From Anaerolineae bacterium (GTDB lineage Bacteria; Chloroflexota; Anaerolineae; 4572-78; J111), in contig JAJVIM010000015.1 of NCBI GenBank assembly GCA_022071955.1, forward strand, positions 124,001 through 188,000: a stretch of DNA of 64,000 nt, read 5' to 3'. Made by a program: the position numbers and the translations under genes. Below, piece after piece: positions 9,828 to 19,619 of this stretch. The notes below the pieces were generated by a model. That model did not search any database. It was not told where the DNA came from and was given only the letters and a program-made list of their open reading frames with translations. The first letter of the stretch is position 1; each line of letters starts with the position of its first letter.

Positions 9828-12635
9828 ATGAGAAATTTTGCCAAAATTATTCAACCACAAGATGCGCTACAAAGTTTTTTGAAAGCCATCAAAAAAGAAG
9901 AAGGCTTTGGATGGTTGGATTTGGCTTTGGCAGTAATTGCATTACTGATGATTTTGACCGAGGCTAAAGTTTTCTACTTTCATATGATTTTTGTTATTTT
10001 AACTTTTGGCGCCTTTTACTGGACTTTTTACCATTTTGTGACCCGCGGGGTATTTTGGGTAACGATAACTTCCTTTGTGGTCCTGATTACCGTTTTGGAC
10101 GGTAAAACCCAAATAGAGGAGCTCATTGAAATTCCCCTGCTCACTTTAATTCTAACCCTTGTTTTTGCAGTTGCCCGGCAACGGGCCAAAGCAGAAACTG
10201 CGTTGCGACAAATTAACGAGGAACTGGAAAAGCGCGTCTCAGAGCGCACCGCCGAGTTGACCAGGGTTAACTCGGAGCTTTTGTTTGAAATCAATAACCA
10301 CCAACAAACAGAAAAAACCCGGCAAAAACTCGCCAGCGTGGTTGAACAAACGGCAGATATTGTGATTATCACCAACAAAGATGGCCTTATCGAGTATGTG
10401 AATCCCGCCTTTGAATCTGAAACGGGCTACACCCAGCAACTGGTTATCGGCCGGACGCCACGTATCCTCAAATCAAATCGCCACTCTCCAAAATTTTATG
10501 AAACGATGTGGGCTATAATTTTATCGGGCCAGGTGTTCCGGGATGTTCTCATAAACCGAAAAAAAGGCGGGACTTTATATTACGAAGAAAAGACTATCAG
10601 CCCTATTCGAGACTCGTTGGGCGAAATCACTCACTTTGTGTCTACTGGTAAGGATATTACCCAACGGGTGCAGGCCCAGGAGGCGCTGCGTGAGAGCGAG
10701 GAACGATATCGCCGGCTGGTAGAACTTTCTTTTGAGTCTATCATTATTTACAGTTACGGGAAAATTGTTCATTTAAATGCCGCCGCAGCCAAACTTTTGG
10801 GCGCAGCCAGACCGGAGGATATTATCGGCAAACCAATGTTCGATTTTATCCACTCAGATTATTGGGATTTGGTCCAAAAGCGCATCCAGCAAATGGAACA
10901 AAAAGGCCAGGGCGTACCCTTGATTGAGGAAAAACTTATTCGGGTTGATGGCAGCGGCGCAACCGTTGAGGTTGCCGCCGTACCCGTGACTTACGAAGGG
11001 CAGCCGGCCATTCAAGCGGTGATTCGCGATATTTCAGCCAGAAAACAGGCCGAGGCCGAACGGGAGCGCTTGCTGGCCACCGAACGTGAGCAGCGGTTGC
11101 TCGCCGAAACCCTGGGGGAGGTCTTTTTGGCGCTAACCGCGCACACCAGCCACAAGGGTGTGTTAGATGAAATTCTGAAACAGGCCCGCCGGCTTGTCTC
11201 TTATAGTGCGGCCAATATTGGCCTGCTCAAAGACAATACCCTGCACATAGCTCACCATCAGGGGTATGAACACGCGGCAGAGACTATTCAACCTCTGGCC
11301 GAATTCCCGTTAGATGCCGAGATAATCAAAACCCGGCAACCTCTGGTAATTCCCGATACACAGCAAAACCCCCATTGGGTGACCGTGCCGGAAGTTGCCT
11401 GGGTTAGATCGTTTATTGCTGTTCCCATTTGCCTGCGTGTTCACGTTTTGGGCTTGCTCCGTTTAGACAGCGATAGCCCCGGTAAATTCTCCGTGGCAGA
11501 TATTGCCTGTTTGCAGCCTTTAGCCAATGCTGCGGCCATTGCTTTGGACAACGCCCGGCTTTACGATCAGGCCAGGCAGGAACTTTTGGAGCGAATCCAG
11601 ATTGAGCAGGAATTACGCCAAATTGCAGCCAAAAATCAGGCGATTTTGGACGCTATCCCCGATTCAATCTTTCATTTTAGCCGTAACGGTCAGCTTTTGG
11701 ACTACAGAATTCGGAATGATACATCGGCGCCCGGAATTTTTGGCAAGGTGGTTATCGGTCAATATTTAAACCAAATGCTGCCGCCAGACATGGTTGAACT
11801 TATGCTCCAACAAATTGGCTGGGTGCTCGATACCGGTAAAATGGGGGTATTTGAGTATCAACTGTCCATCGGCCGTAAAGTTAGAACTTTTGAAACCCGG
11901 TTAGTTGTCAGCAGCCATAACGAAGTTTTGGCCATAATTTCCGATGTCACTGAGCGCAAAGCCCGCGCCGCCGCCGTAGAAAGAGAACGGGCCAGAATTG
12001 CCCGCGACCTGCACGACTCGTTGGGGCAATCGCTTTGTTATTTGCATCTTAAACTGGATGAGTTTGTGCTAAAAGGTGTGGGCCAGCAAATGGGGCCAAA
12101 GATCGAGCGTGAATTGAAGCAAACCCGCGATGTATCTAACGAAGCCTACGAAATGGTGCGCAGCATGCTGGCTGCGGCTCGCCTGCATGATTCAATTGAT
12201 TTGGGGACAGCTTTGCTGGCCGATGCCAAATCTGTGGGCAACCAGGCTCGCTTCAAAGTTAAACTTGCCACCGAAGGCCAGCCGCAGGTACTTTCGCCCT
12301 TTGTGCAGCAGCAGATTCGCTATATTTTTAGAGAAGCCCTGAGCAACGTTAAAAAACACGCCGACGCCAATCGCGTTGACATCAAGATTATGTGGACGCC
12401 GGAGATGCTGGTTACCACTGCCATTGATGACGGACGCGGCTTTAAAACAGATGAACCTCGACTTGAGGGACATTTTGGGCTATCAATCATGGAGGAACGC
12501 GCCGAAGAAATTAACGGTTTCCTGTCCGTTTCGTCAAACCCGGATGCGGGCACGGCAGTTACTTTGCAACTCCCGCTTACTTTTATGGCTCAAACTGTCA
12601 TAATTCCCGACTTGGACGTGGATAGCGATCTTTAA
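9828..12635 (+). CDS. Membrane PAS/GAF sensor histidine kinase (NarX-type)
   Basis: 935 residues. Three to four membrane segments lie at about 29-115, then a coiled coil (about 120-160), PAS1 about 165-285, PAS2 about 288-405, GAF about 425-575, PAS3 about 600-715, HisKA_3 with His729 in ARDLHDSLGQS, and HATPase_c with N box REALSNVKKHA, G1 DDGRGF and GHFGLSIMEER. All kinase motifs are intact. Several PAS/GAF modules suggest integration of redox, gas or small-molecule signals; no haem- or flavin-binding residue can be assigned with confidence. The NarL-type regulator gene starts 182 bases downstream and is the obvious partner. An extended -10 promoter lies upstream. Confidence 0.93.
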   Translation: MRNFAKIIQPQDALQSFLKAIKKEEGFGWLDLALAVIALLMILTEAKVFYFHMIFVILTFGAFYWTFYHFVTRGVFWVTITSFVVLITVLDGKTQIEELIEIPLLTLILTLVFAVARQRAKAETALRQINEELEKRVSERTAELTRVNSELLFEINNHQQTEKTRQKLASVVEQTADIVIITNKDGLIEYVNPAFESETGYTQQLVIGRTPRILKSNRHSPKFYETMWAIILSGQVFRDVLINRKKGGTLYYEEKTISPIRDSLGEITHFVSTGKDITQRVQAQEALRESEERYRRLVELSFESIIIYSYGKIVHLNAAAAKLLGAARPEDIIGKPMFDFIHSDYWDLVQKRIQQMEQKGQGVPLIEEKLIRVDGSGATVEVAAVPVTYEGQPAIQAVIRDISARKQAEAERERLLATEREQRLLAETLGEVFLALTAHTSHKGVLDEILKQARRLVSYSAANIGLLKDNTLHIAHHQGYEHAAETIQPLAEFPLDAEIIKTRQPLVIPDTQQNPHWVTVPEVAWVRSFIAVPICLRVHVLGLLRLDSDSPGKFSVADIACLQPLANAAAIALDNARLYDQARQELLERIQIEQELRQIAAKNQAILDAIPDSIFHFSRNGQLLDYRIRNDTSAPGIFGKVVIGQYLNQMLPPDMVELMLQQIGWVLDTGKMGVFEYQLSIGRKVRTFETRLVVSSHNEVLAIISDVTERKARAAAVERERARIARDLHDSLGQSLCYLHLKLDEFVLKGVGQQMGPKIERELKQTRDVSNEAYEMVRSMLAAARLHDSIDLGTALLADAKSVGNQARFKVKLATEGQPQVLSPFVQQQIRYIFREALSNVKKHADANRVDIKIMWTPEMLVTTAIDDGRGFKTDEPRLEGHFGLSIMEERAEEINGFLSVSSNPDAGTAVTLQLPLTFMAQTVIIPDLDVDSDL

Positions 12636-12817
12636 CGTACCCTGTGAATTTGCCACTGTCAGCTTGAAGCTAATTGGCAATATTTGCATGGTCAATCAAA
12701 CCTCTCAGCAAAAATAGCTGATCACATAAAAAACTCTAACCAATTTCATAGAAAACCCACATGAACTTCGGGCCTATTTGTAATATGATAAAATTGGGGG
12801 GTTGTAATAATATAGCC

Positions 12818-13504
12818 ATGAGAATATTACTGGTAGATGACCACGTTTTGTTTAGGGAAAGTCTGGGCAGTCTGCTTGATGAACAACCAGATTTTACTGT
12901 GGTGGGGCAGACCGGTACTGTTCGTGAAGCCATAAATATGGCCAAAACACTGGAACCAGACCTGATATTGATGGATTTTGGGTTACCGGATGGAACCGGG
13001 CTGGCCGCTATGCAGGCAATTTTGGCCGACAGGCCAGAAACCAAAATAGTTTTTCTGACTGTCTATGAAGGTGACGAGCAGTTATTTGAAGCAGTTCGTA
13101 GTGGTGCCAAAGGGTATTTGCTCAAAAACGTCACCGTGTTCAAACTGCTCGATTACTTGCGTGGCGTGAGGCAGGGCGAGGCGGCCGTTTCTCAGGCGAT
13201 GGTCAGCCGTATTTTATCAGAATTCTCGCGCCGGCGATCAACCTCAGACTCGGATTTTCAACCTCCTCCGCGAAAATTGGATGCTCTGACAGCGCGGGAA
13301 ATTGAAGTGCTCCATGTATTGGCTACAGGTACAAGCAACCAGGAAATTGCAGAAGCACTGTTTATTAGCGAAAACACCGTTAAAAATCATATTCACAGTA
13401 TTCTAACTAAGCTCAACCTCCGGAACCGCCGCGAGGCGGTTAGGTATGCCCAACGCCACGGTCTGGGCGACTCCTCATTTATCCAGCCCTCGGAATCAAA
13501 ATAA
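12818..13504 (+). CDS. NarL/FixJ-type response regulator
   Basis: 228 residues: a receiver domain (1-120) with acidic pocket Asp7/Asp8, phospho-acceptor Asp53 in LILMDFGLPDG, the Thr switch in VFLTVYE and the Lys in YLLKN, then a LuxR-type HTH (about 160-225; TAREIEVLHVLATGTSNQEI and ENTVKNHIHSILTKLNLRNR). Cytoplasmic transcription factor, presumably phosphorylated by the kinase encoded just upstream. The start at 12818 fits the family N terminus (MRILLVDDH), although the Shine-Dalgarno is weak (a G run about 17 bases upstream); 12761 is an alternative. Confidence 0.95.
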   Translation: MRILLVDDHVLFRESLGSLLDEQPDFTVVGQTGTVREAINMAKTLEPDLILMDFGLPDGTGLAAMQAILADRPETKIVFLTVYEGDEQLFEAVRSGAKGYLLKNVTVFKLLDYLRGVRQGEAAVSQAMVSRILSEFSRRRSTSDSDFQPPPRKLDALTAREIEVLHVLATGTSNQEIAEALFISENTVKNHIHSILTKLNLRNRREAVRYAQRHGLGDSSFIQPSESK

Positions 13505-13552
13505 ACCCCCAACGTTCCAATTTACCCAAATACCACTCGCTTATTGTGTAAA

Positions 13553-13580
13553 TTGGCACAAATTACTAGTTCTTTGCTAA
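13553..13580 (+). promoter_or_regulatory. Shared operator-like motif upstream of second kinase
   Basis: TTGGCACAAAT followed by ACTAGTTCTTTG. The reverse complement of the palindrome at 20834-20864 matches this over nearly its whole length, and TTGGCACAAA recurs at 47871, so it may be a binding site common to these signalling genes. Confidence 0.4.
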
Positions 13581-13768
13581 ATCTATCTAATACAAAATAG
13601 ACTTTATATAGTTTTGTGTGGATTAATCGATCTATGGACAGCCGGTTATGTTTAACTTATAATGAGTCAACTACCCCCCCAATGACGCCGGACTAACCCA
13701 ATAAAAAGTTTCTCGATTTGTTAGCTGCCTGCAAGTCTTAGTTTCTGCAAAAGAAGGCTAGGCAATCT

Positions 13769-15670
13769 ATGTGGCATTGGGTGTTAAACCTCAACCTCTG
13801 GCCGCGGACGGCACTGACGATCAGCTTGGCTTTTTTGGCGCTATTTGCGGCATTTGCCACGTTGGGTGAATGGGCCCTGGCCGATAGCACTGACCGTCTG
13901 TTGGATAAGCGGCTGGTAATTGCCCAAATGGCCGCCAGCCAGATTGATGGTTTGTTGCAGCGGGTTATCACCGAGTTGGAACAAGCCCAACGGATTGCTG
14001 TATTCACGGCAACTAACCCGGACCTGACGGCAGAATCCGGGGCGCTGACTCACACTTTTGACCGGGTAGGCGCTTTTGCTATCGGGATTATCTTTTCAGA
14101 CTCAACCGGAAAGATAATTTTATCTTACCCGCCCAGTCTGTCCCCGCTCGACACTGATCTCTCGGCCTCACCGCACATTATGGATGCACTTAGTTATCGG
14201 GGGGTGACAATTTCTACTCCCTTTGTGAACAATCGGCGGCCGGTGGCCGCCATTTCTGTTCCGGTTTTCAACGGCAACCGTTTTGAAGGGTTACTGAGTG
14301 CGCTGGTAAATTTAAGCATACCGGCGATAATGGGGCCGCTGCAACAGGCCACAACCTCTGGCGAAACAGAGCACGCGGCTTTGGTGGATAACCAGGGCCG
14401 GTCACTGGCTTCTACCTTTGATCTGCCATTTCTGGCCCCGGGCGAACACACAACATTTTACCGCAGAGCACTAGCTCGGGGTGTGCCGACGGTTGAAACA
14501 GTTCCTTTTGAAATTGAATTGCCCGGTGAAAAACTGGGTGAATTGCATACAATGGCCTTTGTTCCGTTGCGGCTGGCGTCGTGGGGGGTGGCCGTTGGCG
14601 GTGATGTGAACGAAACACTTGCCGGGGTGCGACGCCTGTGGCTAGGGATGGCCTTGCTTGGCACGGCTGTACTCAGCAGTGTTTGGGCGGTAACACTGGT
14701 TGGGACGCGCCGCTTAATGCGTCCAATCCAGTATTTAACCCGGGCAGCGCAGCGTATCGCTCAGGGCGATTTACAAACGCCGCTGCAATTATCGTCAGAA
14801 ACCGGTGAGATAGGCACGCTGGCCGGCGCGCTGGAACACATGCGCAGCCAATTATTGGCTAACATTGAGGCTTTGGCCCAGTGGAACGATACGCTTGAAA
14901 CCCGGGTTGCCGAACAAACCGCGGAACTTCGGCAGCAGCAAACTCTCAGCCAGCAGTTGTTTCGGCGGGCAATCACCGCTCAGGAAGATGAACGCGGACG
15001 GCTGGCCAGAGAACTGCACGATGATATTGGCCAAACCTTAACCGCTGTACAACTTAGTCTGGATCATTTAAACCGGTCTCTGCCGGGTAACCAAACCAAT
15101 GCCCGCGATCGGCTGGAACGGAGCCAGACCCTGGTTGAACAATCTCTGGCTGATTTGCGGCGAATTATAGCCGCTCTGCGGCCTGGTGTGCTCGACCAAC
15201 TGGGGTTGCTCCCGGCGCTGGGTTGGACGAGCGATCATACTCTGCGCCCGCTGGGCATTAACGTTACCATTGAAGCCGATGGGTTATACGAGCGTTTGCC
15301 CGGTGCGGTTGAAACAATTCTGTTTCGTATTGCCCAGGAGGCCATGAATAATGTGGCTCGCCATAGCCAGGGCACCTGCCTGGTTATAACTGTGGCCCGG
15401 CAAAATGATCAAGTTGTGATGACCCTGGCAGATGATGGCCAGGGCTATAATTTATCTGTGCCGGCTGCGATCCCGGAGCGCAGTCGGGGATTGGGGCTGG
15501 CCGGCATGCAGGAACGAGCCTCTTTGGCCGGCGGGCAGGTAACAATGGCAAGCATACCGGGCCGAGGCACAACCGTGCAGGTTGTTATTCCCCTGTCCGG
15601 CACGACAACTGCCGCTGAGGCGGCCAATATCAACTGTGGTGAATTAGAAAAACGGGCAATCGAGAGGTGA
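13769..15670 (+). CDS. Sensor histidine kinase with Cache-like sensor and HAMP
   Basis: 633 residues: membrane segment about 17-36, extracytoplasmic Cache-type sensor about 40-285, second membrane segment about 290-312, HAMP about 313-365 (RLMRPIQYLTRAAQRIAQGD), coiled coil, HisKA_3 with His417 in ARELHDDIGQT, and HATPase_c with EAMNNVARHS, DDGQGY and GLGLAGMQERA. The Cache domain suggests direct binding of a small extracellular ligand. The cognate regulator begins two bases after this stop codon, so the pair is one operon. The upstream region carries the shared TTGGCACAAA motif. Confidence 0.94.
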   Translation: MWHWVLNLNLWPRTALTISLAFLALFAAFATLGEWALADSTDRLLDKRLVIAQMAASQIDGLLQRVITELEQAQRIAVFTATNPDLTAESGALTHTFDRVGAFAIGIIFSDSTGKIILSYPPSLSPLDTDLSASPHIMDALSYRGVTISTPFVNNRRPVAAISVPVFNGNRFEGLLSALVNLSIPAIMGPLQQATTSGETEHAALVDNQGRSLASTFDLPFLAPGEHTTFYRRALARGVPTVETVPFEIELPGEKLGELHTMAFVPLRLASWGVAVGGDVNETLAGVRRLWLGMALLGTAVLSSVWAVTLVGTRRLMRPIQYLTRAAQRIAQGDLQTPLQLSSETGEIGTLAGALEHMRSQLLANIEALAQWNDTLETRVAEQTAELRQQQTLSQQLFRRAITAQEDERGRLARELHDDIGQTLTAVQLSLDHLNRSLPGNQTNARDRLERSQTLVEQSLADLRRIIAALRPGVLDQLGLLPALGWTSDHTLRPLGINVTIEADGLYERLPGAVETILFRIAQEAMNNVARHSQGTCLVITVARQNDQVVMTLADDGQGYNLSVPAAIPERSRGLGLAGMQERASLAGGQVTMASIPGRGTTVQVVIPLSGTTTAAEAANINCGELEKRAIER

Positions 15671-15672
15671 TA

Positions 15673-16350
15673 ATGTCCAAACCCATTCAAATGATTGTTG
15701 CCGATGACCACATGGTTATGCGGGAAGGGTTGGTGGCTTTGCTGCAAGACGAGCCGGATATGGAGGTGGTTGGTCAGGCCAGCACAGGGCAAGAAGCCAT
15801 TATGCTATGCTGCCAACATCAGCCCCATATTGCCTTGCTCGATATTACAATGAGCGATATGACCGGCTTTGATGTGGCCCGCCAGTGCCGGTTAGAGTTG
15901 CCGCACATGAATATTATCATTTTGACCATGCACGAGGAAGAAGCTTTCTTTTTTGAAGCGCTGCGAGCTGGCGCATCCGGTTATGTGCTCAAAGGCGCGC
16001 ACAGCGATGAACTTTTCAGCGCGATCCGCACTGTTTATGCCGGCGGTGTTTACCTGCCGCCCAGCCTGGCCGGTGTTTTGGTTCAAAAATACCTCAGCTT
16101 CCATCCTCAACCCGCCCCGCAAGACCCCCTAACCCCCCGCGAGCGCGAAGTTTTAACTTTAATTGCTCAGGGGCTGAGCAACAGCCGTATTGCCCGTCAA
16201 TTAATTCTGAGTCCTAATACCGTTAAAACTCATCGCCTGCGCATTTACCAGAAATTGAACCTCAATAATCGGGCCGGTCTGGTAAATTACGCTCTGGAAC
16301 AGGGGTTGTTACATTCCCACCCGGCCAAAATCACCCCTGATCAGTCATAA
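15673..16350 (+). CDS. NarL/FixJ-type response regulator
   Basis: 225 residues: receiver with Asp11/Asp12, phospho-acceptor Asp57 in IALLDITMSDM, Thr in IILTMHE and Lys in YVLKG, followed by a LuxR-type HTH (about 150-215; TPREREVLTLIAQGLSNSRI and PNTVKTHRLRIYQKLNLNNR). The start at 15673 has GAGAGG five bases upstream; a GTG at 15667 overlapping the kinase stop is an alternative. Partner of the kinase at 13769. Lying directly upstream of the Rieske/cytochrome genes, it may control them (inference). Confidence 0.95.
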   Translation: MSKPIQMIVADDHMVMREGLVALLQDEPDMEVVGQASTGQEAIMLCCQHQPHIALLDITMSDMTGFDVARQCRLELPHMNIIILTMHEEEAFFFEALRAGASGYVLKGAHSDELFSAIRTVYAGGVYLPPSLAGVLVQKYLSFHPQPAPQDPLTPREREVLTLIAQGLSNSRIARQLILSPNTVKTHRLRIYQKLNLNNRAGLVNYALEQGLLHSHPAKITPDQS

Positions 16351-16398
16351 AATCACCCCAATAGTAGGATACACTTTCCCCCGTTTCTTTATAAAATT

Positions 16399-16518
16399 GT
16401 AACTACTCAGCCGCACCATTCTGGATGTCATTCCCGCGTGTTTTTAGCGGGAATCTACCGTTTTGGCCTTCAGTGGATGCCCGATAAAAACATTCGGGCA
16501 TGACGGCTGAGTAGTTAC
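16399..16518. repeat. 120-bp MITE-like palindromic element
   Basis: Exact 15-bp terminal inverted repeats GTAACTACTCAGCCG (16399-16413) and CGGCTGAGTAGTTAC (16504-16518). They enclose two smaller hairpins, ATTCCCGC/GCGGGAAT and GATGCCCGA/TCGGGCATG. No coding capacity. This is the form of a non-autonomous mobile element or large REP/BIME unit. Confidence 0.75.
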
Positions 16519-16600
16519 ATAAAATTTAAGAAAAAAAGATTCTGGTTGGTTGTATTGAAAACTAAAAGCTGACCAACTCCCCAATGCCGCAGTTTGCCCC

Positions 16601-16626
16601 GCTGCCAGCAACCCTGGCTGCTTTTT
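16601..16626 (+). terminator. Terminator-like hairpin before the Rieske gene
   Basis: GCTGCCAG / CTGGCTGC with one mismatch and a five-base loop, followed by TTTTT. It lies 45 bases before the Rieske start, so it can end the upstream transcript or act as a leader attenuator. Confidence 0.45.
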
Positions 16627-16670
16627 AAATCAAACAGACAGGCTGACCAACCTGGAGTGAGGTGTGTTCT

Positions 16671-17186
16671 ATGAGCGAAAATTATTTGCCGCCACTGGAC
16701 CCCCACAAGGGAAGCTGGGATGAAGAGAGTATTAATCGTCGCCGCTTTCTTGAATTTGGGTTTTGGACAATCAGCGGTGTAGCCGGTTTGGCGATGGGGG
16801 GCGCGAGTCTCCGCTTTTTGGTAGGCGACTCGCTGAAGGCCAGGCCAGGCCAGTGGGTAACCGTCGGTGATCTGGCCGCCCTGGCCCCCGGCCAGGTTCA
16901 TCGGGTTACTTACAGCGTCCAAATTACCGATGTCTGGCGCACGGTGCCAAAAAACGGAATTCTCTACGCCTACAGTGATGATGGCGCAGAATATATCGTG
17001 CTGGATGCCACCTGTTCGCATTTAGGCTGCAATGTGCGCTGGCTTGAGCAAGAACAAAGATTTGCCTGCCCCTGCCATAACGGTTCCTTCACCCGCGCCG
17101 GTCAAGTTATTAGCGGTCCGCCGCCTCAGCCGCTGTCGCGTCTGCAAACCAAAATTGAAAACGGAATTTTACAAGCGCTGATTTAA
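16671..17186 (+). CDS. Rieske iron-sulfur protein (b6f/bc type)
   Basis: 171 residues. A twin-arginine-like start (NRRRFLEFG) and membrane anchor at about 27-47 precede the Rieske domain: CSHLGC (Cys115, His117, Cys120) and CPCHNG (Cys133, Cys135, His136) supply the 2Fe-2S ligands, with Cys120/Cys135 placed for the disulfide. SGPPPQPL is the Pro loop. It takes electrons from quinol at the cytochrome b Qo site and passes them to a cytochrome c or other acceptor on the outside of the membrane. The start at 16671 has GAGTGAGG upstream. The cytochrome b gene follows after 10 bases. Confidence 0.96.
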   Translation: MSENYLPPLDPHKGSWDEESINRRRFLEFGFWTISGVAGLAMGGASLRFLVGDSLKARPGQWVTVGDLAALAPGQVHRVTYSVQITDVWRTVPKNGILYAYSDDGAEYIVLDATCSHLGCNVRWLEQEQRFACPCHNGSFTRAGQVISGPPPQPLSRLQTKIENGILQALI

Positions 17187-17196
17187 GGAGCTTTCA

Positions 17197-19527
17197 ATGA
17201 GGCTTGCTTTAAAACACGCAGACAGGCAGTCAAACAACAAAACCGGCTTGAGAATTGGCAGTACTCTGAATGCGCTGGCAACCTGGATTGACGAGCGAAC
17301 CGGCTTTTTGGCTCCCCTCAAAAGTTTTTTCAATTATCCTGTGCCCAAATATGTCCACAAAAATCTGCTGTATTCGCTGGGCGGGCTAACCCTGATTGCC
17401 ATATTGTTGCAGGTTATCACCGGCCTGCTGTTAAGTTTTTATTACGACCCCAGCCCAACTGAAGCCTATAACAGCGTGGATTATGTAACCTATCAATTAG
17501 CCCTGGGTTGGCTTATCAGAGGGCTGCATTACTTTAACGCCAGCGCCATTGTAATTTTAATAACGACGCATCTGTTGCGAACTTTCTCATTTAGCGCCTA
17601 CAAAAAACCCCGCGAGCTTACCTGGCTGTCGGGCATTTTTCTGCTGCTGGTTGTGCTGGGTTTTGCCTTTACCGGCTATTTGCTGCCCTGGGATCAACGC
17701 GGCTACTGGGCCACCAAAGTTGGCACAGAAATTGCGGCCTCTGCGCCGGTGATTGGCGAATGGCAGGCGCGACTGGTTCGCGGTGGCCCAGAGTTAGGCC
17801 AGGCCACCCTCAATCGCTTTTACATTACCCATATTTTGCTCTTGCCGGGAGCTTTGGTTTTGTTGATTTTGTTTCACATTTACCAGTTGCGTTACCATGG
17901 CGTTGCGCCGCCGCTTACCAAACGCGGCCAGGCGCTGGCCAATAAATTTGTGCCATTTTTTCCGCACTGGGTTGTGATCGATGCAACTTTGGGATTGATT
18001 TTGCTGGCGTTTTTGGCTTTTTTGAGCTGGCGCTGGCCCGCACCGCTGGAATTTCCGGCCGACCCGTCCAGCACCGATTTTGTGCCCCGGCCCGAATGGT
18101 ATTTTCTGTTTTTGTTCCAACTGCTCAAATATTTTCCCGGCCCGTGGGAGCCGGTGGCCGCTTTTCTGATTCCGCTTGTGGTGATTGGCAGCATGATCCT
18201 GCTCCCTTTCATCGACCGTGGGACGGAGCGCCGCCCCTGGCGTAAACCGTTAACCACCAGCATCGCCGGCCTTTATCTGGTGATGATCCTGGCCCTGACA
18301 TTTTTGGCCTTAAGCACAGACCAACAGCCCCCGCCTGCGGACGGGTTTGCAGCGGCTCAACCGCAACCGGAGGCGCAGGTAGTCAACCCTGAACCAGAAA
18401 TAGCAGCCGGCGAAGACGATGCGGCTGCTGAACCGGAGGTGAGCGCCGCAGTTGCGCCGGCGGAAAATCTGGAAGTCGAGCCGGAAGCCGAGGCCGAGCA
18501 TGAGCCGTCCCTGCAAAACACCACGGCCCAGCCCGATGACTCAGGTGCGGCATTGGCCATGCTTGAGGTGTTACCGCCGGCTATTCCGGCGGCTTCACCG
18601 GCTGCCCAGGCGCCCGTCGGCAGCAAACCCAATACATTAATCGCCATTGCCGTTAGCGAGGCCACCCTTGACAGCTTTGCCGATTTTTGGGCGCAGGCTC
18701 CCCGGTTGGAGGTGGCAACCCAGGGGGCCAAGGCTGCCCTGAGTGGCAGCGATCAGAAAACCGGCCCGCTGGTTACCGTGCAAGCTGCCTATGATGCCGT
18801 CAGCCTTGTGGTGCGCCTCGAATGGCCAGACGCTACCGCCAGTTTACTCAAAAACGCCTGGATTTGGAGCGGAACCCGATTTACCAAAAGCGGCAATGAA
18901 GATCAGTTTGCCATGTTGTGGCCCATAGGTAACAACGCCGAATTTGCTACCAAGGGGTGCGCGGCTATTTGTCATCAGGCTGATGATGATGACAAATGGT
19001 GGATGGGTTCCGAAAGCGACAGCGTGCGTTACGACGTGTGGCAGTGGTTGGCGGCCCGGACCAACCCGGTGCGGCAGGCCGATGATAGTTGGTGGTCTGT
19101 TCAAACGGATCCCACCACACCGGCCAGCAGCCGCCACAGCGATGCCCTGGCTGGCGGCGGTTATCAGCTTAATATAGCCGAAGATAAACGCGGCCCGGCC
19201 GTTATGCACGGAGTTAACCCGGCCACGCCTTTTATTTTTGCCGGAGAAGAAATTGCTGTTGATCCAACGGCCCTGCAACCCAACCAGATTGTCCCCGGTT
19301 ACATTTTGGCTGCGTCTGTTGGCTCTCGCGGAGATATATCGGCCCGGGGAGTTTGGTTTGAAGGTAAGTGGATTGTGGTTTTACGGCGCGCCTTAAGCAC
19401 GGGGCACGAGGACGACGCGGTTTTGACTCCAGGTAAGCGCTCGCCGTTTGGCCTTGCCGTATGGGACAGCAAAAACGGGATTAACCACAACATTACCCCG
19501 GAAGTGTTAATTTTAGAGTGGGACTAA
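17197..19527 (+). CDS. Cytochrome b fused to ethylbenzene-dehydrogenase-like haem domain
   Basis: 776 residues. Residues about 40-380 form a full cytochrome b: haem ligands His111/His125 (13 residues between) and His212/His227 (14 between, as in b6), and the Qo-site motif PEWY at 299-302, followed by C-terminal subunit-IV-like helices. An acidic Ala/Pro/Glu linker spans about 390-480. The extracytoplasmic domain at about 490-776 resembles the haem-binding EB_dh domain (CAAICHQ at Cys588/Cys592/His593, KWWMGSE, WQWLAARTNPV). The C-x3-C-H spacing is longer than the usual C-x2-C-H. It would oxidise quinol and route electrons through the fused domain. In an operon with the Rieske protein and cytochrome c. 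Confidence 0.9.
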   Translation: MRLALKHADRQSNNKTGLRIGSTLNALATWIDERTGFLAPLKSFFNYPVPKYVHKNLLYSLGGLTLIAILLQVITGLLLSFYYDPSPTEAYNSVDYVTYQLALGWLIRGLHYFNASAIVILITTHLLRTFSFSAYKKPRELTWLSGIFLLLVVLGFAFTGYLLPWDQRGYWATKVGTEIAASAPVIGEWQARLVRGGPELGQATLNRFYITHILLLPGALVLLILFHIYQLRYHGVAPPLTKRGQALANKFVPFFPHWVVIDATLGLILLAFLAFLSWRWPAPLEFPADPSSTDFVPRPEWYFLFLFQLLKYFPGPWEPVAAFLIPLVVIGSMILLPFIDRGTERRPWRKPLTTSIAGLYLVMILALTFLALSTDQQPPPADGFAAAQPQPEAQVVNPEPEIAAGEDDAAAEPEVSAAVAPAENLEVEPEAEAEHEPSLQNTTAQPDDSGAALAMLEVLPPAIPAASPAAQAPVGSKPNTLIAIAVSEATLDSFADFWAQAPRLEVATQGAKAALSGSDQKTGPLVTVQAAYDAVSLVVRLEWPDATASLLKNAWIWSGTRFTKSGNEDQFAMLWPIGNNAEFATKGCAAICHQADDDDKWWMGSESDSVRYDVWQWLAARTNPVRQADDSWWSVQTDPTTPASSRHSDALAGGGYQLNIAEDKRGPAVMHGVNPATPFIFAGEEIAVDPTALQPNQIVPGYILAASVGSRGDISARGVWFEGKWIVVLRRALSTGHEDDAVLTPGKRSPFGLAVWDSKNGINHNITPEVLILEWD

Positions 19528-19619
19528 GGAGGGAAATCTATGTGATCAATTATTGCACCTTGTGCCACACCTGCTAATAAAAATCAGACCTCAGCAAATG
19601 ATTTAGGAGGGTAGAAACA

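Noticed and set aside
13553..13580. Sigma-54 promoter based on TTGGCAC
   Set aside because: The TTGC box expected a few bases downstream is absent here and at the other two TTGGCACAAA sites.
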